Source: Sthenelais limicola
Taxonomy: Eukaryota > Annelida > Polychaeta > Phyllodocida > Sigalionidae
Direction: 5' to 3'
DNA length: 64,000 bases
NCBI GenBank assembly: GCA_942159475.1
Contig: OW804096.1
Span: 126,966,941 to 127,030,940 of the forward strand
Below, piece by piece: positions 1 through 11,726 of this stretch. The notes under the pieces were generated by a model, which did no database searches, was not told where the DNA came from, and worked only from the letters and a program-made list of their open reading frames with translations. The stretch's first letter is position 1. The number at the start of each line of letters is the position of its first letter. Position numbers and translations under genes: made by a program.

Positions 1-1917
1 TTTTATGAAACTGGAGAAATCCAACATTTTCGCTTAGGAAATTCTTTTGTTTCCACTCAGAAATCTACACAAGATCAATTAAAATGTACCTAGACACGAT
101 TTTCAATATACAAGGTTCGCAATATATAACAAGTTCCAGCAAAACTACTTTGATCCAAAGAATCTAAATCAACGCGTGGACATGATCCTCAATAAACCTT
201 TTATTAAATTCTGCAACAGGTAAGGAGTAAAGGAACGCCATATACATCACTCGAGGATAACAACTTGGAAGCTTCATTAGAGGTAGATGAAAAAAGACGC
301 AGTCGATGGAGCGCCTTTAAGTTATGATATTGATGGGATGAGTTAAGGATTCTGCATGGTATCTGGACCGCATTGTTTGTGCCAAAAAGCCCTCCATTAC
401 GGAAAACCAGACATCGGAATAGCTGAGTGAAAACATGGCTATAATTGGGTTTTAAAGCAAGGACTATCCACGAAAAGTACTTTTTCCCTGCCGCAAGCCC
501 GTCCTCCTCGACGATATATGTTCTATTCAACAAGAACTCTGAACCTCATCGCTGCATCGTTTGCGATATTGCTGCTGGAAACCGACCATAATCATTATAA
601 TTCATTCCTGTATGGGAAACCTTATCATCCAAAGCCTAGCTTTTCCACCTATGGAGGCTTAGCGGGACTTGGAAGTAGGTGTTGGAATTATCAGTACCGT
701 CCTTTCTTCTCTAAAAAGAGATATATATTGCTGCAGATTAATTGCTACGATTGGTACTTCGAGGGGGAGCTCTCTTCAAGCACTTATAAAGGAAGCATCA
801 GACCCAGAAGTAACAAGCACAAACACTTCGTAACATAACTAAAGATGAGCGCCAAATTGGCTCTGGAAATGTGTTCACAGTTTTATACCTTTGTTGATGT
901 AGGGACTCAAACGCATCATCATCTATTTGAGACATAGCCGACTAAAAATACAAGGGTACACTTCTTGCCATTGTATTTAAATAATATAATATAATGAAAT
1001 AATTCAATTTAGCCTAATTTCGGGTATGATATACTTCCTACCCCAGTAAAGTTCAGAGAACGCAAGATAAAAAAACCCACCAAGGATCTCCTTTTGAGAG
1101 AGGACTTCATATTCCCGGCAGTCATTTTTGGTGTCATGTAATGTAATGATGGTAAATGAATTGGAGCTTAAGCTTTCCCTGACTGGATTTAATTGATGGA
1201 ATTTAACAGGTACTGTCGTGCACAGGGGAGGTGTAAAGGTAAATGATAAAAGCTAAAACAATGACAAAATACATAAGAATAATATGATATTTCTAGATCA
1301 AACTTTAAAACATTGAATGTTATAATATGGCTATGGGGGCGTCTCTTATACAATACAATCCTACTCCCTATGAACTCATTTGCACTGGGCACCACGTTTT
1401 GTTCACTCCCTCTCTACAATATCACATAACGCATTATGCAAATAGGATATATAAAAGAATAACACTTATAGATAATTACTCTAGATACATGAATCTTAAT
1501 TTTGATAGTACATGAACTTCACATAATTGCGTTGATAGCACTTTCAATATAAAAGAATTTGTAATAATGACCGGGTTGCTTGTAGCGCCCTCTAGTAATA
1601 TAATTGTGCAATGGAAAGTGAATGGCATTAATAGGTGCAACTGTTTATCTAAGGAAACCCTATGGAATACCCATCCTCTGAATGCTGAATACTTGAAAAT
1701 GGTTAGAAATTGACAAGGGATATTTTAATAATATGGAGATTTATGTAACGCACCCCTGGTACAGAATGCAGATGAACTTTGGTAGTAACATCACCACTTG
1801 CCGTTATTAAACTCTTGATTACCCTAGTTAAAATTACATTTGTTACTACCAGAATCTACTCAAGAGGCCCGTCTAAAGGAAACCCTTGGCATTCTGGATA
1901 TAATGACCTATTTGTAC
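1..1917. other. Spacer without recognised gene
   Basis: AT-rich DNA. Overlapping ORFs on both strands between 200 and 840 (about 106-109 codons) resemble nothing known. No RNA gene or repeat was identified. Confidence 0.6.
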
Positions 1918-2127
1918 TATAAAGGGGGGTCTCCACTGGCTGCGGTAAGCTCTGCGGCAAGCCTTGCGATGGTGCTGTGATGGTGAGAAGTGGCGAGGTC
2001 CTGCCCACATGGCCAGGGATCCATATATAGGCAGGACCTCATCATTCCTCTCCACCTACAGAACCAGCACAACACCATCGCAAGGCTTACCGCAGAGCTT
2101 ATCACAGCCAGTGGAGACCCTTTATAA
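1918..2127. mobile_element. Fold-back MITE-like hairpin (~210 bp)
   Basis: Almost the whole segment is one imperfect palindrome. TATAAAGG with GTCTCCACTGGCTG at the left pairs with CAGCCAGTGGAGAC and CCTTTATA at the right. AGCCTTGCGATGGTG pairs with CACCATCGCAAGGCT, and GAGGTCCTGCC with GGCAGGACCTC. The loop is about 20 nt. It has no coding capacity beyond shadow ORFs on both strands. The outermost bases allow a TA duplication, as in Tc1/mariner-derived MITEs, but this is not proven. Confidence 0.75.
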
Positions 2128-3646
2128 GATTTATATAAAGAATTCAATCAACCAATCAATGCTAAAGAATTGATGTATAAAGAGGCCAATTCACGAGCTG
2201 ATACTGACATACAATTTGATCACAATAAATGGAATTGCTTATAATTTTCGAAAAATATTTTCCCTTATAAATACATCGTTTTGGTCTTAGCGGCCGTATC
2301 TGCCACAATATCCACTCTCCACTGTCGTGACTAAAGCTCTATGTCCACTAAACGCATGTTATAGGAAGTGTTAGCATAGTCGGGGGCCGTCAGTTTTAGA
2401 GACGCGTCACTGCACCAGATTGTTGACCGAAAGTACACAATTCCCCATGATATAAGTAATTCACTGTTCTATCATCTCGCCAAGAGAGCATAATAATTCT
2501 GACGAGATATACATCTATAGACACAAAATTTCAATCAATACCACCAGAGGACCTTTACACCTCAAACTGGGAGAAGAATAGAGTGAATAATTACGCTCAT
2601 GCCCCCTGCTAAGTCCATGGGGATTATTTATTTCTGGTTGATTTCAGACGAACTGAATGACTGAACACCTTTTTGTTCCGGAAAACTTTTTAAATTCTTG
2701 TCATAAAGCCTGTATCGATATACGGAACTCGTGACAATGAGATGTAAGAATAACAAGAAAGAATTTGCACAAATTGTGAAGACGGATTGACAATTCTTGA
2801 AAATTGTTGTGAATGGTTCTCTCCATACAGTGGGAATTGTGAAAACAGTTTCAATTCAAACAGGAAAGGATACATTAATATGACCTTGTAGATTTATAGC
2901 CTTTTAAAGGTTGAAAAGGGATGTGGTTATTTATGAGTATTTTGCCCTCGCACTTTGTAACTTTTTAAAGAAAAGTCATCGTTTCGGTTTGGATTGTAGG
3001 AACAGAAAGCCAAGTCATGTACATCAACTAGCATTTTCATTGGCTAAATCTATTATCCCGATCAGCGGCGTTCAAGGGGCCACCCAGATCCACTACAGTT
3101 TCACCCTCACAACTGCCGCCATAATTAACCGTCGCAAACCGCATGCAATTTCTCTGCATCAGTATCTAAACCTTCAGATATTGTTGCAGCAGGTTGCAGT
3201 CAGGTCGGAGGCCACACAAATATTGCGGTATTTGCTGTGACTCTGCTGTTTTATCAGTCGCAACAGTCACAATGAAAATAAGCCAGTGGAGCTACAGCCA
3301 GCATGGGGAAATGTTCAGACGGATTCTTTAGGTAATCTATCTGTGAGCCAGTTGCTCACATAATTTTACAACAAAGATTTAGTATAACTAGTAGATTGGT
3401 ATATCTTGCTCTACATACAACTGCGCCTCCAGGTAGATGGCAGGTAAGGTAGGATTTGGGATTCGACCAATTGGTAGCGTACATTCTAAAGTTAGACCAT
3501 TCTACATAGGCCTATAAGATATTTATATCACAGGTCTGGGTGTTATCATACAGAAACGAGTGATTTCTGCCCATGACTTATTATAGACGTATCACACATG
3601 TGCTGATATGCCCGCTACCGAAGGGGCTTGTTTTTGGTGAATTTTG
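2128..3646. other. Spacer without recognised gene
   Basis: A 109-codon plus-strand frame (2911-3240) has no recognisable motif. 3070-3290 is locally GC-richer. Nothing else was seen. Confidence 0.55.
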
Positions 3647-3690
3647 ATTGGCGGAGAGAGTGTGACGTCATAAGGCGCTAGCCAATAGCA
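3647..3690 (+). promoter_or_regulatory. Promoter-like cluster: inverted CCAAT box, full CRE, CCAAT box
   Basis: ATTGGCGG (3647-3654), palindromic CRE TGACGTCA (3663-3670) and CCAAT (3682-3686) lie within 40 bp. NF-Y sites flanking a CRE are a known promoter layout. A short ORF begins about 40 bp downstream. Activity is inferred from motif spacing only. Confidence 0.4.
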
Positions 3691-3724
3691 GATGCTGTTT
3701 AAGAGTTTTAGTTGATGATACAAT

Positions 3725-3853
3725 ATGGAAATGGGCAGACAGCGGTTGAATGAAAATAAAGGTTTTTATTGTTGTCTTTGTGATCCAAAATGGGAGACTT
3801 GTAATATAAAAACAAAAAACGAATTTCACTCGTCTAAATATTTTATACCGTAA
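3725..3853 (+). CDS. Short ORF behind the CRE/CCAAT cluster, unknown, possibly a first exon
   Basis: Starts ATG GAA ATG and encodes 42 residues with a CCLCDP...C motif before a stop at 3851-3853. A GTAATA donor-like sequence after the motif could end a coding exon. It is too short and unlike anything known to me. Chance is a real alternative in this AT-rich DNA. Confidence 0.2.
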   Translation: MEMGRQRLNENKGFYCCLCDPKWETCNIKTKNEFHSSKYFIP

Positions 3854-6800
3854 TCGTCATAGTGAGCTCACAAACCCTAGTAAGAGCGCGTCCCTTTTTT
3901 TGTACAGGTTCTATCAAGGGCGGGAGAGCTGAGAGGGAGGCAGTTTAGGATCTTACCCAGGAAATAGAGAAAGATAAGAAGGGAGAGGGAGAGACAGAGA
4001 AAAAGAGACAGAAAGGCACTTTATGTTCGTCACCAAACGTCGCCGCCAAACATAATTAGGCTATGCTTGAATGAACCAACGTTGCCGTTCGCCTTGCTTC
4101 TTCTAAATTCGCACAGAATAGATGAAAGAAACCCAAACCACTGTATAGGCCTACCTGGGTTCATTTCCATGGCACATGGGAGACCAATACTAAAATACAT
4201 GTTCATAACCGATTACCTTTATTGTTTAAGACATTCTTCCCCCGCCAGCCCCCAGCCTTTCCCTTGGACTGAGGTCCGTCCCCATCGTCCATGTCCCCTG
4301 CATCGTTCAAGCCTGCCATCACCCCCCCTACCTTCGGGCTATATTACACACTTAGGCGACCAGGCTGTATTGATTGCACAACATGACTAATCTAAGTGGC
4401 GTAGGCCAGGTTCGGTGAAATATAATCACATATATACATGAATTTATTCAACATAACATCAATACAACTTTTACAATTAAAGTTTTCAATGAATGTTTGA
4501 TATAATAGTGATGATTCATAACTAATGTAGTAGAGTATAGCGTTTATACATAAATAAGTGTTGACACTTGTATACATATAGAAAGAGTTGAGATTGGTCA
4601 GTCCCGTGATCGATGGAAGCAGTCCCGTGATCGATGGAAGCAGCGCAGTGATTGGCTAGAATGTAACCATGACAAATGCCCCGCCGGTCCACCTCCCTAT
4701 TATATAATTATGCGATGATGCTGTGATCGTCTCCTAAAGACATTTTTGTTACCATCAACAGTCTCAATGGTGGAGGTATATATATTGTTCCAATGTTATG
4801 AATTGTCATTGAAATCTCAGTGTCCTTTTGAATGAAGCCACACGTAGAAACCATTCTAGCGAATTCCTCTTACTGAATTCCCCAGCTGTGAAAGGCGGAG
4901 GCGGTGAACGCCCCTTCAATACTTACATCACCCTTATCTCACCTTTATAACATGATTCACACTGTGGGTACCCCGGAAGAGTGCATAAAGAAAAGGACAT
5001 AAAACCCTTGGCGCTGAACGGTGGATAACGATAATGCAGTGCTGGAGAATCCTTAGATAAGAGAAGGCCTACTACTCGGTGCACTAGTGCAGCTGAAGAA
5101 TGTCACGGTGGATTATTTCTACTGCAAGCAAAGTGGCTTAGTCCGCAGGCAAATTGTGCGATTCTATGGCTAAAGTAGTTTCTACCGCTGACAAGATGTT
5201 GCTGTTGCTATCATTGGTTTAAGGATGTTCTGGATTGCGCCCTCCTGTTCCTCAAACGCCTTAGAAGAGCATAGTAATTAAATATCGTCGGCACATTAAT
5301 TTATATTTGGTCCATATATCATATATCTTATAAGAGGCAAAGAAAAATCTTTGCCTTTTGGCCCCCATATGGCTATACCATGATGGAATGCGTGCTAAAA
5401 TTGCCTTCGTTCTATTTGAAAACATAATGTCAAAGAGACCGCATTATAATAGTGTGGAGGAATTGTTGCTATAGACTAAACGGCGACAGAAACAACAAAT
5501 ACTTGGCAATAAGTCTGTAGGCACATATATCAGATAAGGGAATATGGTGCGCGATGGAAAGGAAAGATGAGAAGAAAGATTGCATGTGTTTCTCAACCAA
5601 AGACATAAATAAAGTTATAAGGAAATGAGATATATAGTCTCACACACATATGATATGCGAGTGGCATGATGACAGGAATTCTATGGAATGCTTGTAAATA
5701 TATATAGCCACACCCCTAGTGTTAGTATAGAAGAATGGCGGATAATATTTCAATCAGAATGGGAGATCTGACGAATGAGCCAGGATGGCCCTCAGCAGCT
5801 ATGGTGGATTTCATGTATTTAGACTGACATCGCCTGCGTCATGAAAGGCTACTTGACTCGCAAGGGTAGCTAAGGGTATCTCGACTGAGTTACTTTGTAT
5901 TGACGAGCATCGCCCTTACATGAGTAAATCGATTCAAACTCAGTATATATCAAAGTATATTCTGCCTAAGTGAGATACTACTCGGCAAATATGAAACTGC
6001 ACTGGAACTACTTTCGAGTATCATATGTACTCGATTTTGTGACCAACCTCATCATATCTTATCAAGTGTTTTCAACATTTCCGGACTCCACATCCTCCAG
6101 TAGAGTTGGGGTGGAGTCTCAAGTTTTTTTGTTTTTAAAGGTTTTTATTCAACATAGTCTGCCATCGTGGCTCTTACAATTCTAAAATGACTTCCTTGTC
6201 GTACCTTTATGTTTGTAGTTTTTTTGGTATTTTCTCGATTTTCGTTCACACCCTTAACAAATGCAGTGAAGTTTATTTTGTTATCATTGAAGATTCTCTG
6301 ACGATGAATGTACACTTTAGCTGCTAATGTGGAGTCTCAAGTTGGTGTGAATGTCTAGATATTTAATAATAAGACTTAATGTACCATAAGAGGTTTATAA
6401 ATGAATGTTTCTAATGGATTGAAATCAATGGTTCATAACACTTGAACTTGAACTTTTTCTGTCTTCACTTTGGCATGTTCGTTGATGGTTTATAGATTTG
6501 AGTATTATGTCAAACCGGTTCAGCGAGTATGTTCACATTGATTTGGCTTTCGCTGGAGATGTGAACTATATACTAGAATCAAGAGGAAACACATTCTTCC
6601 CGATAACCCCCTCTCTCCAACGTACTACAGGAAATGCATAATCTAACTCTTGACATATTTCCATAGACCCATAAACACTTTGGGTTATACGCAAAATGTT
6701 AGCAGTCCATTGTAAAGCATATGTTATGTATTACCTGTGTAATTGATATTTAGTAGTAAAACCTCATAAATAATATATCAGACCCTATTGTTCCATATAT

Positions 6801-9800
6801 ATGTGGAATAAGTGCCACGATCGGCGACTATTACGTCCTTAATAAAACGAAAGGCACAGCACTCAAGTCCCATTGTTCTTATTCTAATGACACTGCCAAG
6901 TCTGACTGTCTTAGCTTAGTACTGTACAAGGAATCCTAATTTGCCTGTCTCACCGATCGATATTACCCATTAACTCTAAAAGCCTACTCTTGTCATAAGT
7001 TCAGGTTAACTTAACACATCTATATAGACCTACACGTTAGCCTAGGCCGCCATATTCATATCTATCATTCACCTACTAACTCAACAGGTCCGCAATAATT
7101 GATTGATTCAATGGTTGACATCCCGGTAAATCTTTAGTAAATGTATATATATTATAGCCTTGATAATTTCACGACATCGCCGACACCCCCATTGATTTCT
7201 TATTTGGTTCGTCTTCTAATGACCTGACTACAGAAAGGAAGGTCATTGCACAATTGATTTAGTTAATTTGTCCTGGTAGTCACACAGGAAGCCTCTAAGG
7301 CATGGACTGAGAAAGAGAAAGTAAGAATTGTTAGTAAGGATTAGGGATAAGAAGTTGTAACTCTACAGCTTTCTTATACTTGATACTGCTAACAGCAATT
7401 GATCTTATCAAAGATGTCTACCCAAAACTATAACGTACCATGGTCTCCATTGAATCAATATTTTTCATCATTAATTCAATTACGATGCCAGTAATCTGCC
7501 TACTACATGAGCATATGGTTTGGATCATAATAATCCCAGGTTAATATCATTAACAAATAGACATAAATTATCATATATATATGCTTTTGTCGAGGTTTGA
7601 TATTATATTGGTTGCTATTGTTCTCCATAAATCCTGCCCAAGTCTTTTTTGTTGAAATCATTACCTGAGCCTGGTATGTAGCCTAACCAACGAAAAAACA
7701 AGCATCATATTCACACAAGTCTTATACCTTCAATACAGATTTTGAAGTTGCTTAAGTAAAGTTGTGATATAGGAACATAAAGTAATTGAGGGAATAATTG
7801 ACTGTGTCACTGGGTTATTATTTCTCGCTCAAAAGTACTTTGAACGGATAGATAAAACCATTTACACAATTACAAAATGTGGAGGCCATGGCATCTGTCA
7901 ACAGGTGTCGCAAAAATCACATGGCCTTTATCAATAATCCAGATTCCTTTCGTCGTAGCGCAATTCATCCTTTTAGTTATCTTATCTTCCAGTTGACTGC
8001 TAGAGATAGAGAATTCACATTGTAAAGTACCAGTCCAGATATAAGTCCTTTCTTCTAGCTTACTTTCGTTTCACTGGCAATGTTAAATATTCCCTCTGAG
8101 TGATAAAGCATTTACGACTCATGAGCCGCAACCCATTGATATACGATGATTGATATATGATATTGCAAATGAAAGTAGTTCCGAGCATTTCAACACAATA
8201 TCAAATTGTTTATACATGCATTTCCCACTCAGGGAAGTGATATCATCTTGAATTGATTACCAATTTTTACATGATAATGTATCCTTATGTAATTGATTAC
8301 GGGTGAAAATTTGCTTTGGTGACAGGGACAGGGACGGGTGATCATCGATTTATCAAAAAAAATCATTTATGGCCAATTGATGCAAATTAATGTTTAGTAC
8401 CGGCTTCCAACTACAGTGCAGTGGAGAATTTGGTTTAGGAGTCTTCATTCGTGTTCACGGAACCTTCTGGCTGCCTTTTCTTGAGCATAAATTTATATAC
8501 TATTATGTGTAGGCAAACCCTTGCCGTAATATAGCTCGGCGAGGCCACGCCCCTTTGTTTGTGTACGGTTGCCAACCACGTGTCGGGGCTCGACCAATAG
8601 GATAGATTGATTTTATCAAGATCGAACTATTCACAATAACTGCCACTCCTCCTTCATTGCTCGGGTCGTGCAGACCCCCATCTTGTGTCGACAGTGAAAA
8701 TTTGTTAACTTTATGTCTGTTCTTATGGTGGAATAAATATTCTATGTTCGCCAAACCTCTCCTTCATGTTGTTTATGATAGTTGAATTCATATAATATTA
8801 ATATTCAATGTGTACCGATAATTTAAATGCCTCCGCCGACAGTCTATAGTGTATTAACAAATACAATCATGCTTACAACTAGTCATGTTACAGGTATAAT
8901 GTCTGGTTTGTAAACAGGTCTGTTATAGTGATATAGGCTCACGGGTGAGATATTCAGCTTAGACCTCCATGGTTTTCCGCCCAACATAACGAAGATAACT
9001 ATTGGGCGTCTCTCAATATATACTAACTCAACAACAGGTGGTGGTGCACCAGCCGTTTTGTTGACCGCCCAAATTATTTTATAATAATAAAAAACTAAAT
9101 GTTTGTACTTGGGTTTTCCATGAGACTACGTGGGGCCTGCACCACTGAGGAAGGGGTATCAGGCCCACAGCCACTAATAATCCCATTGACGGTGTTCTAA
9201 ATGTCTCTCAATAATTATGGAGTTTTTTTACACCTCTATCATATCTACGACCCTTTTTCGTAAATTCTGTGATGTTTTTCAGGAAAATGAGTCACAACTT
9301 CTCTTTTCATATATATCTATAACTTAGAAACACATCGTAGTGTATAGATTATATGTTATTATTGTTATAATACTTTATTCAAATCAAGATAATACAGTTA
9401 CACGGTCTTAGGAGCTAAATTCGAATAGGTTAAACCCTCTGCTCACTCGCAGGTTTTCCTGGCTGCCTGCAGAACTGTTACTCCTTCATTAAATCAATAC
9501 AGTGTGGATAATGATGTATGACATTTGAATAATAAAACATGATATTACAAGTAAGTTTTCTATCATAAGAAAAATAAAACATTTTGCGACATTACCTTTT
9601 TGGAGATAATCATTGGTGTTATCTTATACTCAAAACTGCCATATCATAGACAGGGATAGGCGCATTTTACACATATTATCAATTAAGGTACAATTAACAA
9701 ATTTCAAACGTAAAAATCCCCTGCTCTCCCCCCTCCCCCCTTTTTTGAAGTTCTTAAGTGCTACTATCGCGGATAGAAGCATTTAAGACTATCAACCAGT

Positions 9801-10263
9801 TACCCCCATCCCTCCGTGTGTCCCCCAAATCGATGTATCGATCTTGTTTTATTCCTGGTTATACATTCCAGTTTATTTTATTTTATTTGAAAACGGTTTT
9901 ATTGCTATTGTGTGAAGACAGTTCTCCAGCTGGTTGGGAGGTTTGCCAGTCTTCTCTGGTTTTACAGTTTTAAAGCAGTGAACAATACCGCAACCGTCAA
10001 TGACTGGAACGGCCCACTGCTATTCCCCCCTTCTTCTTATATTTTTCCCATTCAATGACTTGTTCGAGTAACAAATAACAGTTCATGTTTCTCATTTTGT
10101 GACCTTATCAAGTAACACTTTATGTTAAGACGGTATCTTGAGATTTCAAGTAGGTATCGTAGTCATTATGGTCTCTATGTTTCAGATATCCTCTAAATTC
10201 TTTTCTCATATAAAAAAAGAAGGAAATACAAATAAGAAATAAAACTTGATGCTAATGTTTTAG
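3854..10263. other. Long AT-rich spacer
   Basis: Holds a purine-rich run (3965-4015) and the 21-bp duplication, but otherwise only short shadow ORFs. A C-rich run is at 9726-9740. No gene was recognised. Confidence 0.6.
4599..4640. repeat. 21-bp direct tandem duplication
   Basis: A 21-bp unit beginning CAGTCCCGTGATCGATGG occurs twice with no spacer and no mismatch. Confidence 0.95.
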
Positions 10264-10756
10264 GATTCGAAGACCTATGTATTACCAATACTTGAGTTTG
10301 GAGGTATTACCATCGACTTAGCTTGTAGACAGCAATCTCGAAGGCTGCAACTGGTGCAAAATAGTTGTCTTCGTATCATATGTAGTGTAAAGTTGAGAGA
10401 AAATCAGCGAGTGACTAATGTGGAAGTGCATAATTTGTGTGGGTTGTTACCTTTATGTTACAGACGATTAAGTCGTTGCCTATGTCTATTTTGGGCAGAA
10501 CAGAATATGGATGATGGACAAGTTATATGATTATAATATGCGTGACCCGAACAGAGTTAGAGTAAAGCAATGGAAAAAAGAAGAAATCAGGAAGAGTTTA
10601 ATAGGTAGAATTAATACAATATGGAATGTTGTACCTGTAAATATAAGAAGGTTGGAGGACAAAACTGCCTTCTCCAGTAGTATTAAGAAATTATGTTCTG
10701 AATCGTTTAGAGCCACTGATAGTATTTGGGCTATTCCTGACCCGATGGCCTTTTGA
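10264..10756 (+). pseudogene. 5'-truncated non-LTR retrotransposon: C-terminal end of the reverse-transcriptase ORF
   Basis: Two overlapping frames together give the typical end of a LINE ORF2. Frame one (10264-10530) has KTYVLPILEFGG, then RRLQLVQNSCLRII and LCGLLPLCYRRLSRC, the segment after the RT thumb. Frame two (10511-10756) continues with a basic stretch and TIWNVVPVNIRRLEDKTAF, matching the common 'IWN-LP-I' ending. A frameshift separates them. The start is abrupt, as expected from 5' truncation during target-primed reverse transcription. The clade (CR1/Jockey/Rex-like) is not resolved. Confidence 0.65.
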
Positions 10757-11570
10757 TGAGTATGTTTGAATAACATATCTTGAGATGGTGTGATATCTGC
10801 TCGTGAGAATACATTTTTTGGAATATCAGAATTACAGAAAGAACTCGAAAAAATTAAAAGGAATGTCATGATGTTGAACAACGCGCTGGTGTTTTTTTAA
10901 TACATCTATGTATTTTACTGTATTTTTTTTCACTTCTTTACATATAAATAACATTTTATGTGAGATAACATCTTCACTAAAGATTTGTATAAATATTTGG
11001 TAAATGAGAGTCAGCAAATTCTGAGAATAATGTACTCGTTGCCCAATGCTTTTGACTGAATAAAAATCTTTAAATACAAAATACCACCTGCAATTCTAGC
11101 TCTTTATTGTTCTGTTTTGAGATTTTCTAGGATTATCACCATCTTTACTTCTAAAAACGAAACTCGTAGATGGACCGATGAATGCTGCTATGCAGGGTTA
11201 TGCAAACACCTGTGGGCTGTGGGTACATTATAAACCACTTTGCCTGAATCCAGTCCTTGGTATCTTCATATTTATGGGAGAAATTGTAGAATATGTTATG
11301 TGATAAAACTGCAAGCAAAGACCGGAGAGGCTAGAGGGGACCATTTTTCTTTCTTTTTCCCCGGGGGAGAGTTCTTCAAGGAATGTATGACCAATTACGA
11401 TCAGGGCTGTCACATTACACACCTTGATTCAGACCGGAGCTGATAGAAATCATCACTCTTTGCTTTCAAACACACTCTGGTATTTATTTAGAAACCTTAG
11501 TTATATTATGTATACTCATGGCTTATCTACAAGCATCTTTGGTTGGGAGATGTTCCCCAAGTGTGGAAAC

Positions 11571-11726
11571 ATTCAATAGAAATTGCTAACACTCTTCGAA
11601 ACCAATCTCAACTTCAAAATGCAGAGTTCAGTACATTTAGTATTGTCATAGATCTCCACCCAGTGGGTGGAGTTCTATGGTATACTTGAGATTGGTTTCG
11701 AAGAGTTTTAGGAAGTTCTATTGAAC
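11571..11726. mobile_element. Inverted-repeat hairpin (~155 bp), MITE-like
   Basis: The left arm 11571-11611 (with ACTCTTCGAAACCAATCTCA) pairs with the right arm 11686-11726 (with GAGATTGGTTTCGAAGAG) with few mismatches. Inside lies a perfect 19-bp palindrome, CTCCACCCAGTGGGTGGAG (11654-11672). The nested arrangement supports a fold-back element or a cruciform-forming site. An open frame without ATG of about 66 codons (11690-11890) follows; it resembles nothing I recognise. Confidence 0.6.

Noticed and set aside
1873..2173. ORFs on both strands at 1.9-2.1 kb
   Set aside because: They come from the fold-back element, which reads open on both strands because it is palindromic.
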